A model generated the notes under the pieces. The model saw only the letters and a program-made list of their open reading frames with translations, had not been told where the DNA came from and made no database searches. A stretch of DNA of 64,000 nucleotides from Undibacterium parvum (GTDB lineage: Bacteria; Pseudomonadota; Gammaproteobacteria; Burkholderiales; Burkholderiaceae_D), in the NCBI RefSeq assembly GCF_003955735.1, contig NZ_CP034464.1, forward strand, positions 3,968,001 to 4,032,000, written 5' to 3'. Each line of letters begins with the position of its first letter. Within the stretch, counting starts at the first letter, position 1. The translations under genes were made by a program, and so were the position numbers. Below, piece after piece: positions 50,477 to 60,600 of this stretch.

Positions 50477-53400
50477 TTAACAAAAATCCCGGCTGGTGCT
50501 TTCTAATTGTCCGAGTAAATGCGACAGATCCACCAGGCGCTTTGCCACCAGATGGCAGACTTCGCCTTCGCGCTGCCAGATGCCGTACACCCCTAGCAGT
50601 CTGGCGCTGAGCACCTCTTTGCGCTGTTGCTCTACCAGCGAAGGCCAGATAATCACATTCACCGGTCCAGTCTCATCTTCTATCGTGATGAATAGCACGC
50701 CATTGGCGGTGCCGGGGCGCTGGCGTACCGTAACCATGCCGCAGCCGCGTGCAAATTGGCGATTCTGGAAAGTGTTCAATAACTCTGCCGGTAAGAAGCG
50801 CAGCTTGAGCAGGCGCTGGCGCAATAAGGCGAGCGGGTGCCGTCCTAGTGTCAAGCCGGCACTGTGGTAATCACTGACGATCTCTTGCGCTTCGCTCGGC
50901 GCGGCCAACACTGGAGTCTGCTCTTCCAGCGTGACGCTATGGAGTAAGTCTTTATCCGGTATTGCCGCCACGGCCTGCCACAAGGCGAGGCGGCGATGTC
51001 CGGCCAGTGAGACCAGCGCATTGCCAGCGGCTAAGGCTTCGATGTCGCGGCGGTTTAGTTGTGCGCGCCGCGCCAGATCCGTCATGTCGCTAAAGGCGCG
51101 CTGCGTGCGTGCCGCCTGTATGCGCTGTGCCGCCTCAAAAGACATGCCGCGCAAAAGTGACATTCCTAAGCGTACCGCGCTCGGGGATGTTTTGCTTCGA
51201 TCATTGCTTCGATCATTGCTTCGATCATTGCTTCGATCATCGTGCTCCAGACAGGATTCCCAGTTGCTCGCCTCTATCGTGACCGGTCTGACGACGACGC
51301 CATGACGGCGAGCATCCTGCACCAGTTGCGATGGCGAATAAAATCCCAGCGGTTGTGAGTTGAGCAGCGCACATAAAAAAACGGCAGGTTCGTGGCATTT
51401 GATCCAGCTGCTGGCGTAAGTCAGAATGGCAAAACTGGCGGCGTGGCTTTCGGGAAAACCGTATTCGCCAAAGCCTAACATCTGATTGAAAATAGCCGTC
51501 GCAAATGGCTCGTCGTAGCCATTTTTTTGCATGCTGTTGATGATGCGCTCTTTGTAATGTGCCAGTCCGCCTTTGCGTTTCCAGGCCGCCATGGCACGCC
51601 GTAACTCATCGGCTTCGCCCGGGCTAAAATCGGCCGCCACCATGGCGATGCGCATTACTTGCTCCTGGAAGATAGGCACACCCAGGGTACGTGCGAGGAT
51701 TTTTTCTATCTCGGGTTTCGGGTAGCTGATGGCTTCCAAACCCTGTCTTCTGCGTAAATACGGATGCACCATGCCGCCCTGTATCGGGCCGGGCCTGACG
51801 ATCGCCACCTGTACCACCAGATCGTAAAAGGTTTGCGGACGCAGGCGTGGCAACATACTCATTTGGGCGCGCGATTCAATTTGAAATACGCCTATGGTAT
51901 CGGCCCGGCATATCATCTGATAGGTGGCGGCATCTTCGCGTGGTATCTGCTGCATAGTGCGCGGCCGGCCGGGTAGGGTGGCCATCAGATCAAAGGCGCG
52001 CTTGAGTGCCGAGAGCATGCCCAGTGCCAACACATCGACCTTGAGTAGGCCTAGCGACTCAAGATCATCTTTATCCCACTCAATCACGCTGCGCTGTTTC
52101 ATCGCCGCATTTTCTATCGGCACCAGGCGCGATAGTTTGCCTTTGGCGATTACGAAACCGCCGCTGTGTTGCGATAAATGGCGAGGAAAGCCGAGTAACT
52201 GGCTCGCCAGGCTAGCCCATTGCTGCGCCAGCGCAGAATCCGGGTCTAGTCCGCTTTCGCTAAAGCGCTGGAGTAAATCGTGCTTACTATCAAACCAGTG
52301 ATGTGCTTTGGCGACAGCATCGACCAGTGCCAGATCGACGCCGAGCGCCTTGCCGGCTTCGCGCAAAGCGCCTTTGGGGCGGTAAGTGTGGACTGCTGCC
52401 GCCAGCGCGGTACGATTTCTGCCGTATTTTTTATACAGATACTGGATCACCTCTTCGCGCCGCTGGTGCTCAAAATCGACATCGATATCGGGTGGTTCGC
52501 CGCGCTCTTTGGATAAGAAACGCTCGAATAGCAGAGTGTCGCTATCTGGACTGACTTCAGTGATGTGCAGGCAATAGCAGACCACCGAATTAGCCGCTGA
52601 ACCACGCCCCTGGCACAAGATGCCTTGTGAGCGGGCGAATCTGACGATGTCGTACACGGTTAAGAAGTAGGGCTCGTAAGCGAGATCGTTGATCAGGTGC
52701 AGCTCGTACTCTATTTTTTGTATGACGTTGGCGCTGATGCCGAGCGGGTAGCGTAGCTGTGCGCCTCTATACACCTCCTGTTTTAAATAACTGGCGGGCG
52801 TTTGTCCTGCCGGCACCAGTTCATCCGGGTACTCATAGCGCAATTCATCCAGTGAAAAATCACACAGGCTGGCAATCTTGATGCTTTCTGCCAGCGCTGC
52901 TGCCGGATACAGCGAGGCCAGGCGCAAGCGCGAGCGCAGATGTTGCTCGGCATTCGGTGCCAGTTGGTAACCGCAATCGGCGATGCTTTTACTCAGGCGT
53001 ATCGCCGTGAGCGTATCTTGCAAGGGTTTGCGCGAACGCACATGCATGCAGACCTGGCCTATCGCCACCAGCGGCAGGCGCTGGTGTTGGGCAATCGCCG
53101 TGACCCGGCCTTGATGCAATTCATCCATGCCACGGGTGAGTAAATTAAGCCCCAGCCAGGCGCGTTGCGGGAAATTGTTCTTGATCCATGCCGCTTGTCT
53201 GGAGAGCGCTTCGATACTGGCCGGATAGTCAGGCACCAGGATCAGCAGGCAATCGGGTAAGCCGCGCAGATGGGCATACTCGGTGGGTGGCGCGCTAAAA
53301 TCTTGTGCGGTAATGAAGTAGGTCCCTTTGGTGGCGCGGGTGCGTGCCAGTGTGATCAGTTCAGACAGATTGCCATAGCCTTCACGATTTTGCGCCAGCG

Positions 53401-53701
53401 CGATCAGGGTGCAGCCATCTTGCTCATCGCTGGCGCTGAGTTTGAAATGCGCACCTATCAGTAGCGGTAGGCTATGTTTTTTCGCCTCTTCATGGGCCCG
53501 CACTACGCCTGCCAGAGAGCATTCGTCGGTGATCGCCAGCGCGCGATAGCCGAGCTTGACGGCGCGTGCCACCAATTCTTCTGCATGGGATGCGCCTTGC
53601 AGAAACGTGAAGTTAGACAGACAAAATAATTCTGCGTAATCTGGAAGGGAGGTGGCGCTAGGCAGCGGCATCTGGCCGGGCCCGGGTTTAGGCTTATTCA
53701 T
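50477..53701 (-). CDS. dnaE2: Error-prone DNA polymerase DnaE2 (ImuC)
   Basis: A 1074-residue C-family polymerase of SOS mutagenesis. Order: PHP domain ([21 protein letters not shown] at about 20-40), palm with catalytic [17 protein letters not shown] (two Asp, about 404-408), HhH and OB-fold region near the C terminus ([16 protein letters not shown]). It lacks the tau-binding tail of DnaE1. A tandem repeat encodes [16 protein letters not shown] (about residues 821-836) as an insertion. Third gene of imuA-imuB-dnaE2, behind two LexA boxes; the 211-base gap to imuB holds a hairpin. Confidence 0.95.
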   Translation of the reverse strand: MNKPKPGPGQMPLPSATSLPDYAELFCLSNFTFLQGASHAEELVARAVKLGYRALAITDECSLAGVVRAHEEAKKHSLPLLIGAHFKLSASDEQDGCTLIALAQNREGYGNLSELITLARTRATKGTYFITAQDFSAPPTEYAHLRGLPDCLLILVPDYPASIEALSRQAAWIKNNFPQRAWLGLNLLTRGMDELHQGRVTAIAQHQRLPLVAIGQVCMHVRSRKPLQDTLTAIRLSKSIADCGYQLAPNAEQHLRSRLRLASLYPAAALAESIKIASLCDFSLDELRYEYPDELVPAGQTPASYLKQEVYRGAQLRYPLGISANVIQKIEYELHLINDLAYEPYFLTVYDIVRFARSQGILCQGRGSAANSVVCYCLHITEVSPDSDTLLFERFLSKERGEPPDIDVDFEHQRREEVIQYLYKKYGRNRTALAAAVHTYRPKGALREAGKALGVDLALVDAVAKAHHWFDSKHDLLQRFSESGLDPDSALAQQWASLASQLLGFPRHLSQHSGGFVIAKGKLSRLVPIENAAMKQRSVIEWDKDDLESLGLLKVDVLALGMLSALKRAFDLMATLPGRPRTMQQIPREDAATYQMICRADTIGVFQIESRAQMSMLPRLRPQTFYDLVVQVAIVRPGPIQGGMVHPYLRRRQGLEAISYPKPEIEKILARTLGVPIFQEQVMRIAMVAADFSPGEADELRRAMAAWKRKGGLAHYKERIINSMQKNGYDEPFATAIFNQMLGFGEYGFPESHAASFAILTYASSWIKCHEPAVFLCALLNSQPLGFYSPSQLVQDARRHGVVVRPVTIEASNWESCLEHDDRSNDRSNDRSNDRSKTSPSAVRLGMSLLRGMSFEAAQRIQAARTQRAFSDMTDLARRAQLNRRDIEALAAGNALVSLAGHRRLALWQAVAAIPDKDLLHSVTLEEQTPVLAAPSEAQEIVSDYHSAGLTLGRHPLALLRQRLLKLRFLPAELLNTFQNRQFARGCGMVTVRQRPGTANGVLFITIEDETGPVNVIIWPSLVEQQRKEVLSARLLGVYGIWQREGEVCHLVAKRLVDLSHLLGQLESTSRDFC
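51192..51239. repeat. Four perfect copies of a 12-bp tandem repeat inside dnaE2
   Basis: The unit TTGCTTCGATCA is repeated at 51192, 51204, 51216 and 51228. Twelve bases is a multiple of three, so changes in copy number would keep the frame, adding or removing DRSN blocks in the polymerase. Confidence 0.95.
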
Positions 53702-53730
53702 GCTTATTTATGCTGATCCATGCTGATTCA
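53691..53730. repeat. Four degenerate 10-bp repeats across the dnaE2 start codon
   Basis: GGCTTATTCA, TGCTTATTTA, TGCTGATCCA and TGCTGATTCA follow each other in tandem. They cover the 5' end of dnaE2 and its ribosome-binding region, which lacks a clear Shine-Dalgarno sequence. Confidence 0.6.
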
Positions 53731-53807
53731 AGCTCAGTGTTGGCGAGCAGATGAGCGCTAGCTGTGGCGCTCGGACGTGTTTGAAATTTAAAAGTGGCCT
53801 GGCCGGA

Positions 53808-53868
53808 CGCGCATATTCCATGCGGGTTTCCAGTCATGTCGGCCTGCAAGGCGCATGGGATATGCGCG
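53808..53868. repeat. 17-bp inverted repeat between imuB and dnaE2
   Basis: CGCGCATATTCCATGCG (53808-53824) and CGCATGGGATATGCGCG (53852-53868) pair with a single G-U/A-C type exception around a 27-base loop. It has no T-run, so it is not a plain terminator. It may tune the imuB/dnaE2 ratio or protect mRNA ends. Confidence 0.7.
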
Positions 53869-53912
53869 CTGGGCTTACCACTGTTTGAAAAAGCTTTTGC
53901 ATGTTTGCGACC

Positions 53913-55514
53913 TTATCCGAACCAGCCATGCAGATACCAGACTGCAGCTTCATTCGCCTGCTCGGCCTGTTGTGCCGCGCTGATTCTCTCGTGGTAGATC
54001 CAGCAGCGCAGATGTTCGCTGGTTTCGGCGATGAAGTAATCGCGGGTGATTAATTGCCCATTCCACCAACCGGCTTCGATGCGTTCGGGCGGCGAGAGTA
54101 TGCTCAGTGCGCCGCGATAATACGGCCTATGTTGTCTTAGTTCCAGAGCGATGGGTGTGGCCAGCAACCAGCTCGGGCGGTTCATCATGGCTGCCGGTGC
54201 GGGCGCTAATTGCGCCGCGTTGTGCGTTGTGCTATGCGCCTTGGACTGCGACTGCAGCGCGGCTATCCAGTGATTCGCTACTTCCGGTCTGTAGTCGGCG
54301 AGCGGCTGCGTTTGCAGGATATTCTCGCTGCCCAAGCGTGCCACTAGTAGCTCTAATAAGCGGTGCTGCTGTTGCGGGCTGCCGCTTGGGTCGGGAAACA
54401 GGCTGGCGCTGGGGGCTTGCATGGCGACCAGCTGTGCGGCGTGCAGACGCAAGCCTATCACCGGCGTGGCAAGGCTTAGTTGCGCCAGTCTTTCTTTTAA
54501 TAAGCGCGCCAGATGCTCGGCTTGCCAGGTGGGTTCGGCTAAGCTGATCATGACCTGGCTAGGCGCGACTGCCAGGCGTCCGCGCTCGTGCTCCAACTCT
54601 AGTTGTAATTGGCTCAGCGCCAACTGTTTGGCTCTGAGCCAGCCACTCAGTTGTTGCAGTAAGACTTGCGCATAATTGAGCAAGGCCTCGGCCTGTTCTA
54701 TGCGCTCAGGTAGTTCGACGTAGGCGATAAATTCTGCCGGCACTTGCAGCCACTGATGTAGTTCTGCGGCTTGGCCGTAAGCGTAGTCCAGGCTGGCGAG
54801 TAAGGCCTTGCCACAGCGTCGCTGTATCCCGGCGCGTGGTAGTTGGCGCAGACTTTTTAAATCATGACAGTCTATGCCCTGCAGCCAGTCGCGCCAGGGC
54901 GCGGCGGCAGCTAATAAGCGCACCGGAAGAGGATCTAGCCGCGCACTGAGGCGGCGCGCTGTCAGGCAGTAGCGCCCGCGTCGGCCTGTTGCGCTGGCTG
55001 CATGCGCCATGAGCCAGGCTGCGCCTGCGCTAGGGGCATAGCCCAGCGTGACGCTGACGCCCAGTAGCGCCATGCTGGCCAGCACGCGCTGCCGCAATTG
55101 CCGCACCCCGCCAAACAGGCGCAAGCTGGCACCGATATTCATCAGTAAGCTAGCCTGCTCGGCGCTGGCCACCTGTGGCGAGTAGATAAGTAGCGCGAGC
55201 GCGACACGTTGCAGTGTCGCTTGCTCTTGCGCAGCATCATATTGCCTCAGTTTCGCCTCGGGTAGCAGCATCGCCACACTGCCACTGCGCATGCCCAGTT
55301 GCACACCGGCCGCGCGCGCATAGTTTGATAGCGCTACCACGCGATTTTTATCCAGCACCACCGTGCCATGATCAGCCAGCCAGTTCGGCTGGAAAGTTTC
55401 TATGCTGAGCAGTGGTAAATGCACGGCCAGCCACAGTACGGGTGGCTTGGGCACGGTTGGCGATGTTGCTGTTGCTTTCGCTAATGAGTGGGTGCTCAAC
55501 ATGCTCATGCTCAT
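53913..55514 (-). CDS. imuB: ImuB, Y-family polymerase-like mutagenesis protein
   Basis: A 533-residue protein of the DinB/UmuC fold that, in the family, lacks catalytic acidic residues and bridges ImuA, DnaE2 and the sliding clamp. Readable features: LWLAVHLPLLSIETF at about 27 (where polymerases have a catalytic Asp), ARAAGVQLGMRSGSVAMLLPE, LGYAPSAGAAWLMAHA, and a conserved C-terminal GWWNGQLITRDYFIAET...WYLHGWFG. Three Met codons (55514, 55508, 55502) can serve as start. The gene overlaps the end of imuA by up to 143 bases. Confidence 0.92.
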   Translation of the reverse strand: MSMSMLSTHSLAKATATSPTVPKPPVLWLAVHLPLLSIETFQPNWLADHGTVVLDKNRVVALSNYARAAGVQLGMRSGSVAMLLPEAKLRQYDAAQEQATLQRVALALLIYSPQVASAEQASLLMNIGASLRLFGGVRQLRQRVLASMALLGVSVTLGYAPSAGAAWLMAHAASATGRRGRYCLTARRLSARLDPLPVRLLAAAAPWRDWLQGIDCHDLKSLRQLPRAGIQRRCGKALLASLDYAYGQAAELHQWLQVPAEFIAYVELPERIEQAEALLNYAQVLLQQLSGWLRAKQLALSQLQLELEHERGRLAVAPSQVMISLAEPTWQAEHLARLLKERLAQLSLATPVIGLRLHAAQLVAMQAPSASLFPDPSGSPQQQHRLLELLVARLGSENILQTQPLADYRPEVANHWIAALQSQSKAHSTTHNAAQLAPAPAAMMNRPSWLLATPIALELRQHRPYYRGALSILSPPERIEAGWWNGQLITRDYFIAETSEHLRCWIYHERISAAQQAEQANEAAVWYLHGWFG

Positions 55515-56172
55515 AAATAGTGGTGTCAGGGCGGGCGCGATACATAGCGGCCAGGCGTGCCTGAGGAATAATCAAAGGTGCATGCGCTTGCGTACCGCGT
55601 CGCTTGATAATCTCTACCTGGAGGCCAAGTGCGACGCGCTGCAGCTTCAGGCGTAAGGGCGCGGGTGAAGGATTAAGCGCTTGCTGCTGCGCACGGATCA
55701 CGGTAAACAGCGTGTTGCCGCTTTGTGCCGCCAGATGCAGGCGACGCAGATTCTCGCTTCTGATTTGGCTAGGCCAAAACAGCAGCGCGGCACAACTAGC
55801 ACTACGTAAAATTTGTTCGGCGCTCCACAGCGCATCGCTATGGGTCTTGCAGCGCAGCCAAAGAATGCGTGAGATATCCAGACCAAGTTCCGCTAAACCC
55901 AGCGCCTGCGGTTGATACGGCGGCTCTAGCAAAATGATGTGGCCGCGCTGCAAACCCGCCAGGGCTGGTTGCAATAGCGCTAGCTCTGCCGTGCCAGGAT
56001 GCTGTATCAGGATTTCACTCAAAGCGCCCATGGGCCAGCCTGCACCGGGTAGCTCGGCGGCTAAGTCTGAGTAGCCGCAAGCCACATAATCACCATGAGC
56101 ACGCGCCAGTTGTGAGGCGCGCCATAGCGAAGGATGGATGCTTTCTGGCGCGGGATGGGGGCTCGATTTCAT
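55372..56172 (-). CDS. imuA: ImuA, translesion synthesis-associated RecA-like protein
   Basis: A 266-residue RecA-fold protein that works with ImuB and DnaE2 in damage-induced mutagenesis. Recognisable segments are HPSLWRASQLARA, GAGWPMGALSEILI, GHIILLEPPYQPQALGLAELGLD and LWSAEQILRSASCAALLFWP. A classical Walker A is not apparent, as in other ImuA. The promoter contains TTGAAT and TATACT (minus strand) with a LexA box over the -10. First gene of the operon. The C-terminal ~40 residues are encoded in DNA that also codes for imuB in another frame. Confidence 0.9.
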   Translation of the reverse strand: MKSSPHPAPESIHPSLWRASQLARAHGDYVACGYSDLAAELPGAGWPMGALSEILIQHPGTAELALLQPALAGLQRGHIILLEPPYQPQALGLAELGLDISRILWLRCKTHSDALWSAEQILRSASCAALLFWPSQIRSENLRRLHLAAQSGNTLFTVIRAQQQALNPSPAPLRLKLQRVALGLQVEIIKRRGTQAHAPLIIPQARLAAMYRARPDTTIYEHEHVEHPLISESNSNIANRAQATRTVAGRAFTTAQHRNFPAELAG

Positions 56173-56192
56173 GGTATGCCAAATAAAAAAAC

Positions 56193-56212
56193 TACTGTAT
56201 ATAAAATCAGTA
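56193..56212. promoter_or_regulatory. LexA (SOS) box over the imuA promoter
   Basis: TACTGTATATAAAATCAGTA matches the CTG-N10-CAG SOS consensus, with only 20 bases between the box and the imuA start. It overlaps the minus-strand -10 TATACT (56214-56209); the -35 TTGAAT is at 56237-56232, 17 bases away. Binding of LexA would block the promoter. Confidence 0.92.
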
Positions 56213-56299
56213 TAATCGCTTATTCAGATAAATTCAAACTTGTTGTCGCTTGTTGTAAAAGGCGCGCGAAAAAAGCAGAAAAACCACGGAAAATATAAA

Positions 56300-56319
56300 T
56301 ACTGATTGCATATACAGTA
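56300..56319. promoter_or_regulatory. Second LexA (SOS) box
   Basis: TACTGATTGCATATACAGTA has the CTG-N10-CAG form. It lies 88 bases beyond the first box and overlaps a plus-strand promoter candidate (TTGCAT 56306-56311 and TAAAGT 56328-56333, 16 bases apart) directed at the small ORF at 56443. Confidence 0.85.
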
Positions 56320-56442
56320 CTTTGTGCTAAAGTGATCAACATGCAATCCGATAGAAATTTATGCACTTACAGGTTTTATAGAGTTCATAGAATTCCTTAA
56401 TTCACCTAGTTCACCTAATTTACGAAATGGAGATCACCTCAA

Positions 56443-56670
56443 ATGACTAACCTCGAACAAACTTTTGATGCGCGTTTTAGCCTGCAATTTGCACCTAGCT
56501 CATTTTTAATGCGCGTGGGTAGTCGAGAGATTTTTGTGTGTCTCGATTTCAGACGACGTCCATATCGGGTTAATCCCATCATGGATTGCTCCACCGGAGT
56601 ACAAGCCGGGCATCTGGAAATTTTAGTCTTGCGTAAGTGGCTAGTGATTTTGTCTAAAGCCAATTGGTGA
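56443..56670 (+). CDS. Small uncharacterised protein, possibly SOS-regulated
   Basis: A 75-residue ORF, divergent from imuA. It has GGAG at 56429-56432 (10 bases before the ATG) and a LexA box upstream. The protein is basic with a hydrophobic/aromatic pattern (APSSFLMRVGSREIFVCLDFRRRPYRV) and a C-terminal VLRKWLVILSK. I do not recognise a family. Coding status rests on position, ribosome site and the SOS box. A longer minus-strand ORF (56439-56789) covers the same DNA but has no such support. Confidence 0.5.
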   Translation: MTNLEQTFDARFSLQFAPSSFLMRVGSREIFVCLDFRRRPYRVNPIMDCSTGVQAGHLEILVLRKWLVILSKANW

Positions 56671-56869
56671 TCTTGGCAGACCTGAAGTAGTTCAGTGGCG
56701 GCATTGCGAGCGCATTGAGCCAGACTGTGGGGGCGTAGAATGGCGCGCTTAGTTTGTACTGAATTTGCACTGAATCTTGGCCGAATCAAGCCTCAATTGC
56801 AGTTGGCTTGTCAGTTAATTGAGCATTGCTGCCATATTTGATTTAGTCTGAAACTGGCCCGGCAAAACT
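56671..56869. other. Gap between the small ORF and the PPTase gene
   Basis: No gene or clear terminator is visible in these 199 bases, in which the small ORF and the PPTase operon converge. Confidence 0.5.
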
Positions 56870-57592
56870 CTAGATTTTTATAGCGAGAGCGCCGACATAG
56901 CCTGTTGGTAGGTCTAGTTGCTGATAGCGATAGGCGGCCGTATCCGCGTTGCTTGATACTGACCATTCACTTAAGCCTAGCCCCTGGCATTTACATCTGG
57001 CTTCCAGTTGTGCCCAGTGTAGGGCGAAGCAGGCCATTTGTTGTGCTGGGTCTGTGGCGGCGATGGCGGCGCTCACCTCCGGCCCTAAATACAGCGTCGC
57101 AACCGCTTGCCAGTCGGGTAGATGGGCTAGTTTGAGCAAATCTACGCCTATTTTCCAGTCTAAGTCTGTGCCATTCGCATACTCATTTTTCGAGCTATCT
57201 TCAGCGTTATTTTCAGCGCCAACTTCAGCCTCATTTGGCTGCTGCTCACTATGCTCTCCATGCTCAAGTGCTTCATTGCGCTGACGAGTCCGTATCGCTG
57301 CAATCGATAAACCGCTTTCATGGCTAATGGAGAGGGCGATCTGATGCCCGGGGATAGATAATTTAAGTCCCGGTACTTGGCCGGGCTGGCGCTCCAATAC
57401 GAGCTGTTCGCTAGTGCAGGCATAGGCGCAACTGAGCAAGTCGCGTACGGCCAGACGCAGCTGCTGCCTAGCCCACTCGCGACTGGCAGCAGCTGGGCTT
57501 GCGATACTGACTACCACTAAGGCATGCTCGGCCAAGGCAGTCAGTGCGGCTGCGCTTTGCTCTGGCCAGCTATACACGGTCAGCACCGACAT
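56870..57592 (-). CDS. 4'-phosphopantetheinyl transferase (Sfp-like), divergent
   Basis: A 240-residue Sfp-type transferase that should load phosphopantetheine from CoA onto the carrier domain of the NRPS encoded 17 bases upstream. Motifs: SISHESGL (88-95) and IGVDLLKL (Asp151, Mg-binding). The third motif W-x-x-K-E appears as WAQLEARCKCQGLGL (Trp193, Leu196, Glu197), so the usual Lys is replaced by Leu while the Glu is kept. Between the first two motifs is a low-complexity acidic insert (about residues 104-142). Both points are unusual for active enzymes, so activity should not be assumed. Confidence 0.82.
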   Translation of the reverse strand: MSVLTVYSWPEQSAAALTALAEHALVVVSIASPAAASREWARQQLRLAVRDLLSCAYACTSEQLVLERQPGQVPGLKLSIPGHQIALSISHESGLSIAAIRTRQRNEALEHGEHSEQQPNEAEVGAENNAEDSSKNEYANGTDLDWKIGVDLLKLAHLPDWQAVATLYLGPEVSAAIAATDPAQQMACFALHWAQLEARCKCQGLGLSEWSVSSNADTAAYRYQQLDLPTGYVGALAIKI

Positions 57593-57609
57593 GGTTTTTT
57601 GGTCTGCTC

Positions 57610-60600
57610 TTAAAGTTGTGGAATTGCCTGTGCAATCGATGCCGGGCAGCCGCGCCAGCTCGATTTTGCCGGGATAAACTCGCCCTTCATCACCAGCGTG
57701 AGAGCACCTAATTTGGCGTCATCACCCACTACGGCGCTGTATAGCACCGCGCTGCGCGGCCCCATGTAGACGCGTTCACCGATTTTTACATGGTCGATCT
57801 TCATGACGCGGTCTTCAAATAAATGGGTTTGCGGGCAGGCTAGGGCATTGATTTCGCTATATGCACCGATGCTGACGCAATCAAATTCCGTAATGTCGGT
57901 GGTGTCCAGGTACACGCCTTTGCCGATTTTACTGCCGAGTAAATTGAACACCAGCGGCAGCCAAGGTGTGCCGCGCAGATAACGCATGAAATTTGGTACT
58001 GCAATGCCCTCGTATAAATTGGTGATGGCTTCCGAGAGCCAGACAAATTTGGTCCACATAGGCGTACTACTTTTTTGGTAGCGTCCCATGAAGATCCATT
58101 TTAAAGCCAAAACAAAGGCGAAGCAGCCTAGTCCATACGCTAAACCTGCTAACAGCAGGTAATACAGAACTTCGCCCCACAAGTCTTCATCTGCCAGTGG
58201 CATCAGATCGAGCACGATGGTGTAGCCGACCGAAATCACCATCGCATGCGGTGCCACGATACGGAAAGTCTCTACCAGAGTGCGACCTATGCGACGCCAT
58301 ACTGAGGGATGAAAGGTCAGCTCTTCAGGGAAGCCTTTGACTTCTTCGCGCGCCGGTAAATGGATGGCCGGTGAGCCTAGCCAAGTGTCACCGTTGCGCA
58401 TGGTTTCATTGGCCGGGGCGCTACTGTGCACGCCGATTAATACATTCTCAGGCAGGATGGTGCCATCCGGAATATACGCGCCGTTACCGACAAAGCTGCG
58501 GCGTGAAATCACGGTGGGCTGCATGCTCATCCAGCCGCCATCGATCTGTTCGTCACCGAGTAAAACTGCATCGGCGATAAAGGTTTCATCGCCCAGCGTC
58601 AGCATGTCTGGGACCACGCCTAGTGCGGTCGAGATCTCCGCACCTTTGCCTACTTTTGCACCCAGTAAACGATACCAAAACGGCGCATACACGGTGGCAT
58701 ATACCCCATGCAAGACATTCAGACTAGCTTCCTGAATTTGATTCACCAGCCATTTGGCGCAATAAGTATTGCCATGCACAGAGTAACTGCCAGGTTTGAG
58801 CTTTGGTAAAACGCTCCAGCGTATTCCGGCCGATAGCAGGGCGGTGCAGAGTATTAAGATCGCGGTGGCAGGGAAGGCCAGAATAAAATATTTAGTCAAT
58901 TGAAAAGCAATCGAATTTCCTTGTAACCAAGGAAAAGTCTCGACGTTATCGAGCATGTCGATCGCGACAAAACTAGGGAAGACCGGCAGAAAAAATAGGG
59001 CGGCAATCAAGGCACTGCCAAAGATGAAGAAGATCGCTTCGGCCGCCAGGCGTAAGTTTGATACTGGTGGGCGCGCTGGAAGCGAGCTAGGCTCAAAGGC
59101 TCCGATATCATGCGCTGGCGAGCCACGCCAGATCCGTCTGGCAGGAATGCTTTGCCCTTCGCTGAGTGCCGATTGCCCTTCCAGATGGCCATATTCGCCT
59201 ATTGTGACACCACCTTCGAGTATCGCGTACGAGCCTACGCAGGCATTTTGGCCTATCTTGATATGCCCGAGTCGCAATTGACCACGTTCGATGCGGGCAT
59301 TTTCAAAATTACTCGCATTGCCTATGCTGGCCAGGTCGCCAATCTCTAGCAGATCCGGGGCGCGTAAAGTCATAGAGCCAATATTCACGTCTTTGCCGAT
59401 TTTTGCGCCCAGTGCGCGCAACCACCAAACGTATAGCGATGAGCCGCTTAACATATACACTGGGGCGGCCTCGATCAAGCGATCCGCCAGCCACCAGCGA
59501 TAATAGGTCCAACCCCACAGTGGATATGAACCCGCCTTTAATCGGCCGACGATCAGCCATTTACCGAGGATGGCAAGCGCAAACTCCATTATCGTCAGCA
59601 ATAAAAATACTCCTACCGACAAAGCGATCGCTCTCGGTATCGAGTCGTCGGCATCGCCAGTTAGAAAATGATAGGCAAAAAAAGGTGCCAACCATTGCAT
59701 CATGCGCATCGCCACCAGGCAGGGGATAGCGATTGCCTGCGCCGCGCCGCACACCCAGCGCTTAAAGTCAGACGGCGGAGTCCAGCGATCCGCTTCGGTC
59801 TCGGCCCCAATTTCTATTTGCGATTGCGCCAAGACCATGGCGATCTGGCCTAGGTGTCTATGCTGATAAATATCGCTGATCTTGAAATAGGCAAAGCGTG
59901 CATCGGCGCGCAAGGCCGACACCAGACGCGCGGCCAGTAAAGAGTGACCACCCAGATCGGCGAAAAAATCGAGTTCTCTGCGCACTGGCTGACCAGGAAA
60001 TAATTTGTGCAAGGCGCTAAATAAAACTTCCTCAGCTGCATTGCTGGCGCGGTCCGATTCTGCCGAACTACTCAGTACGGTCAGCGGGCGATTTTTGAGT
60101 TCTTTGCGATCTATCTTGCCCGAGGTGAGACGTGGCATTTCCAATAGACTCTCAAACCGTCCCGGCACCATATACGGTGGCAACACCGCTGCCAGGTTTG
60201 CCCGGAGTAGGGCGCTAGAAAGTGTCTGATCGGCTTCCGCTACGATGAAGGCGATCAAGTGATCTATGCCTTCTTCCTGGCGCAAGATCACCGCCACCGT
60301 GCCTACCCCAGCTTGCTTGGCCAATACTGCTTCAATTTCACCCAGTTCTACCCGAAAACCGCGGATTTTTACCTGATCATCGGAGCGTCCCAGACATTGC
60401 ACACTACCATCCTCATCGATACGCGCCAGATCGCCAGTGCGGTACAGGCGCTGATCATAGTCGCCGCTGGCCCAAGGGTTGGTGATAAATTTTTCTACTG
60501 TTAAATCAGGGCGACCTAGGTAGCCTTGAGCGACACCGGGGCCGGTGATGCACAACTCACCCGTGGCGCCGCGTGGCAATAAAACCAGGCCATTTTCCAG

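Noticed and set aside
51192..51239. Tandem repeat considered as a CRISPR remnant
   Set aside because: The 12-bp units are directly adjacent with no spacers and lie in frame inside dnaE2.
56439..56789. A 116-codon minus-strand frame opposite the small SOS-linked ORF
   Set aside because: No ribosome site or domain, and it faces away from the LexA-controlled promoter.
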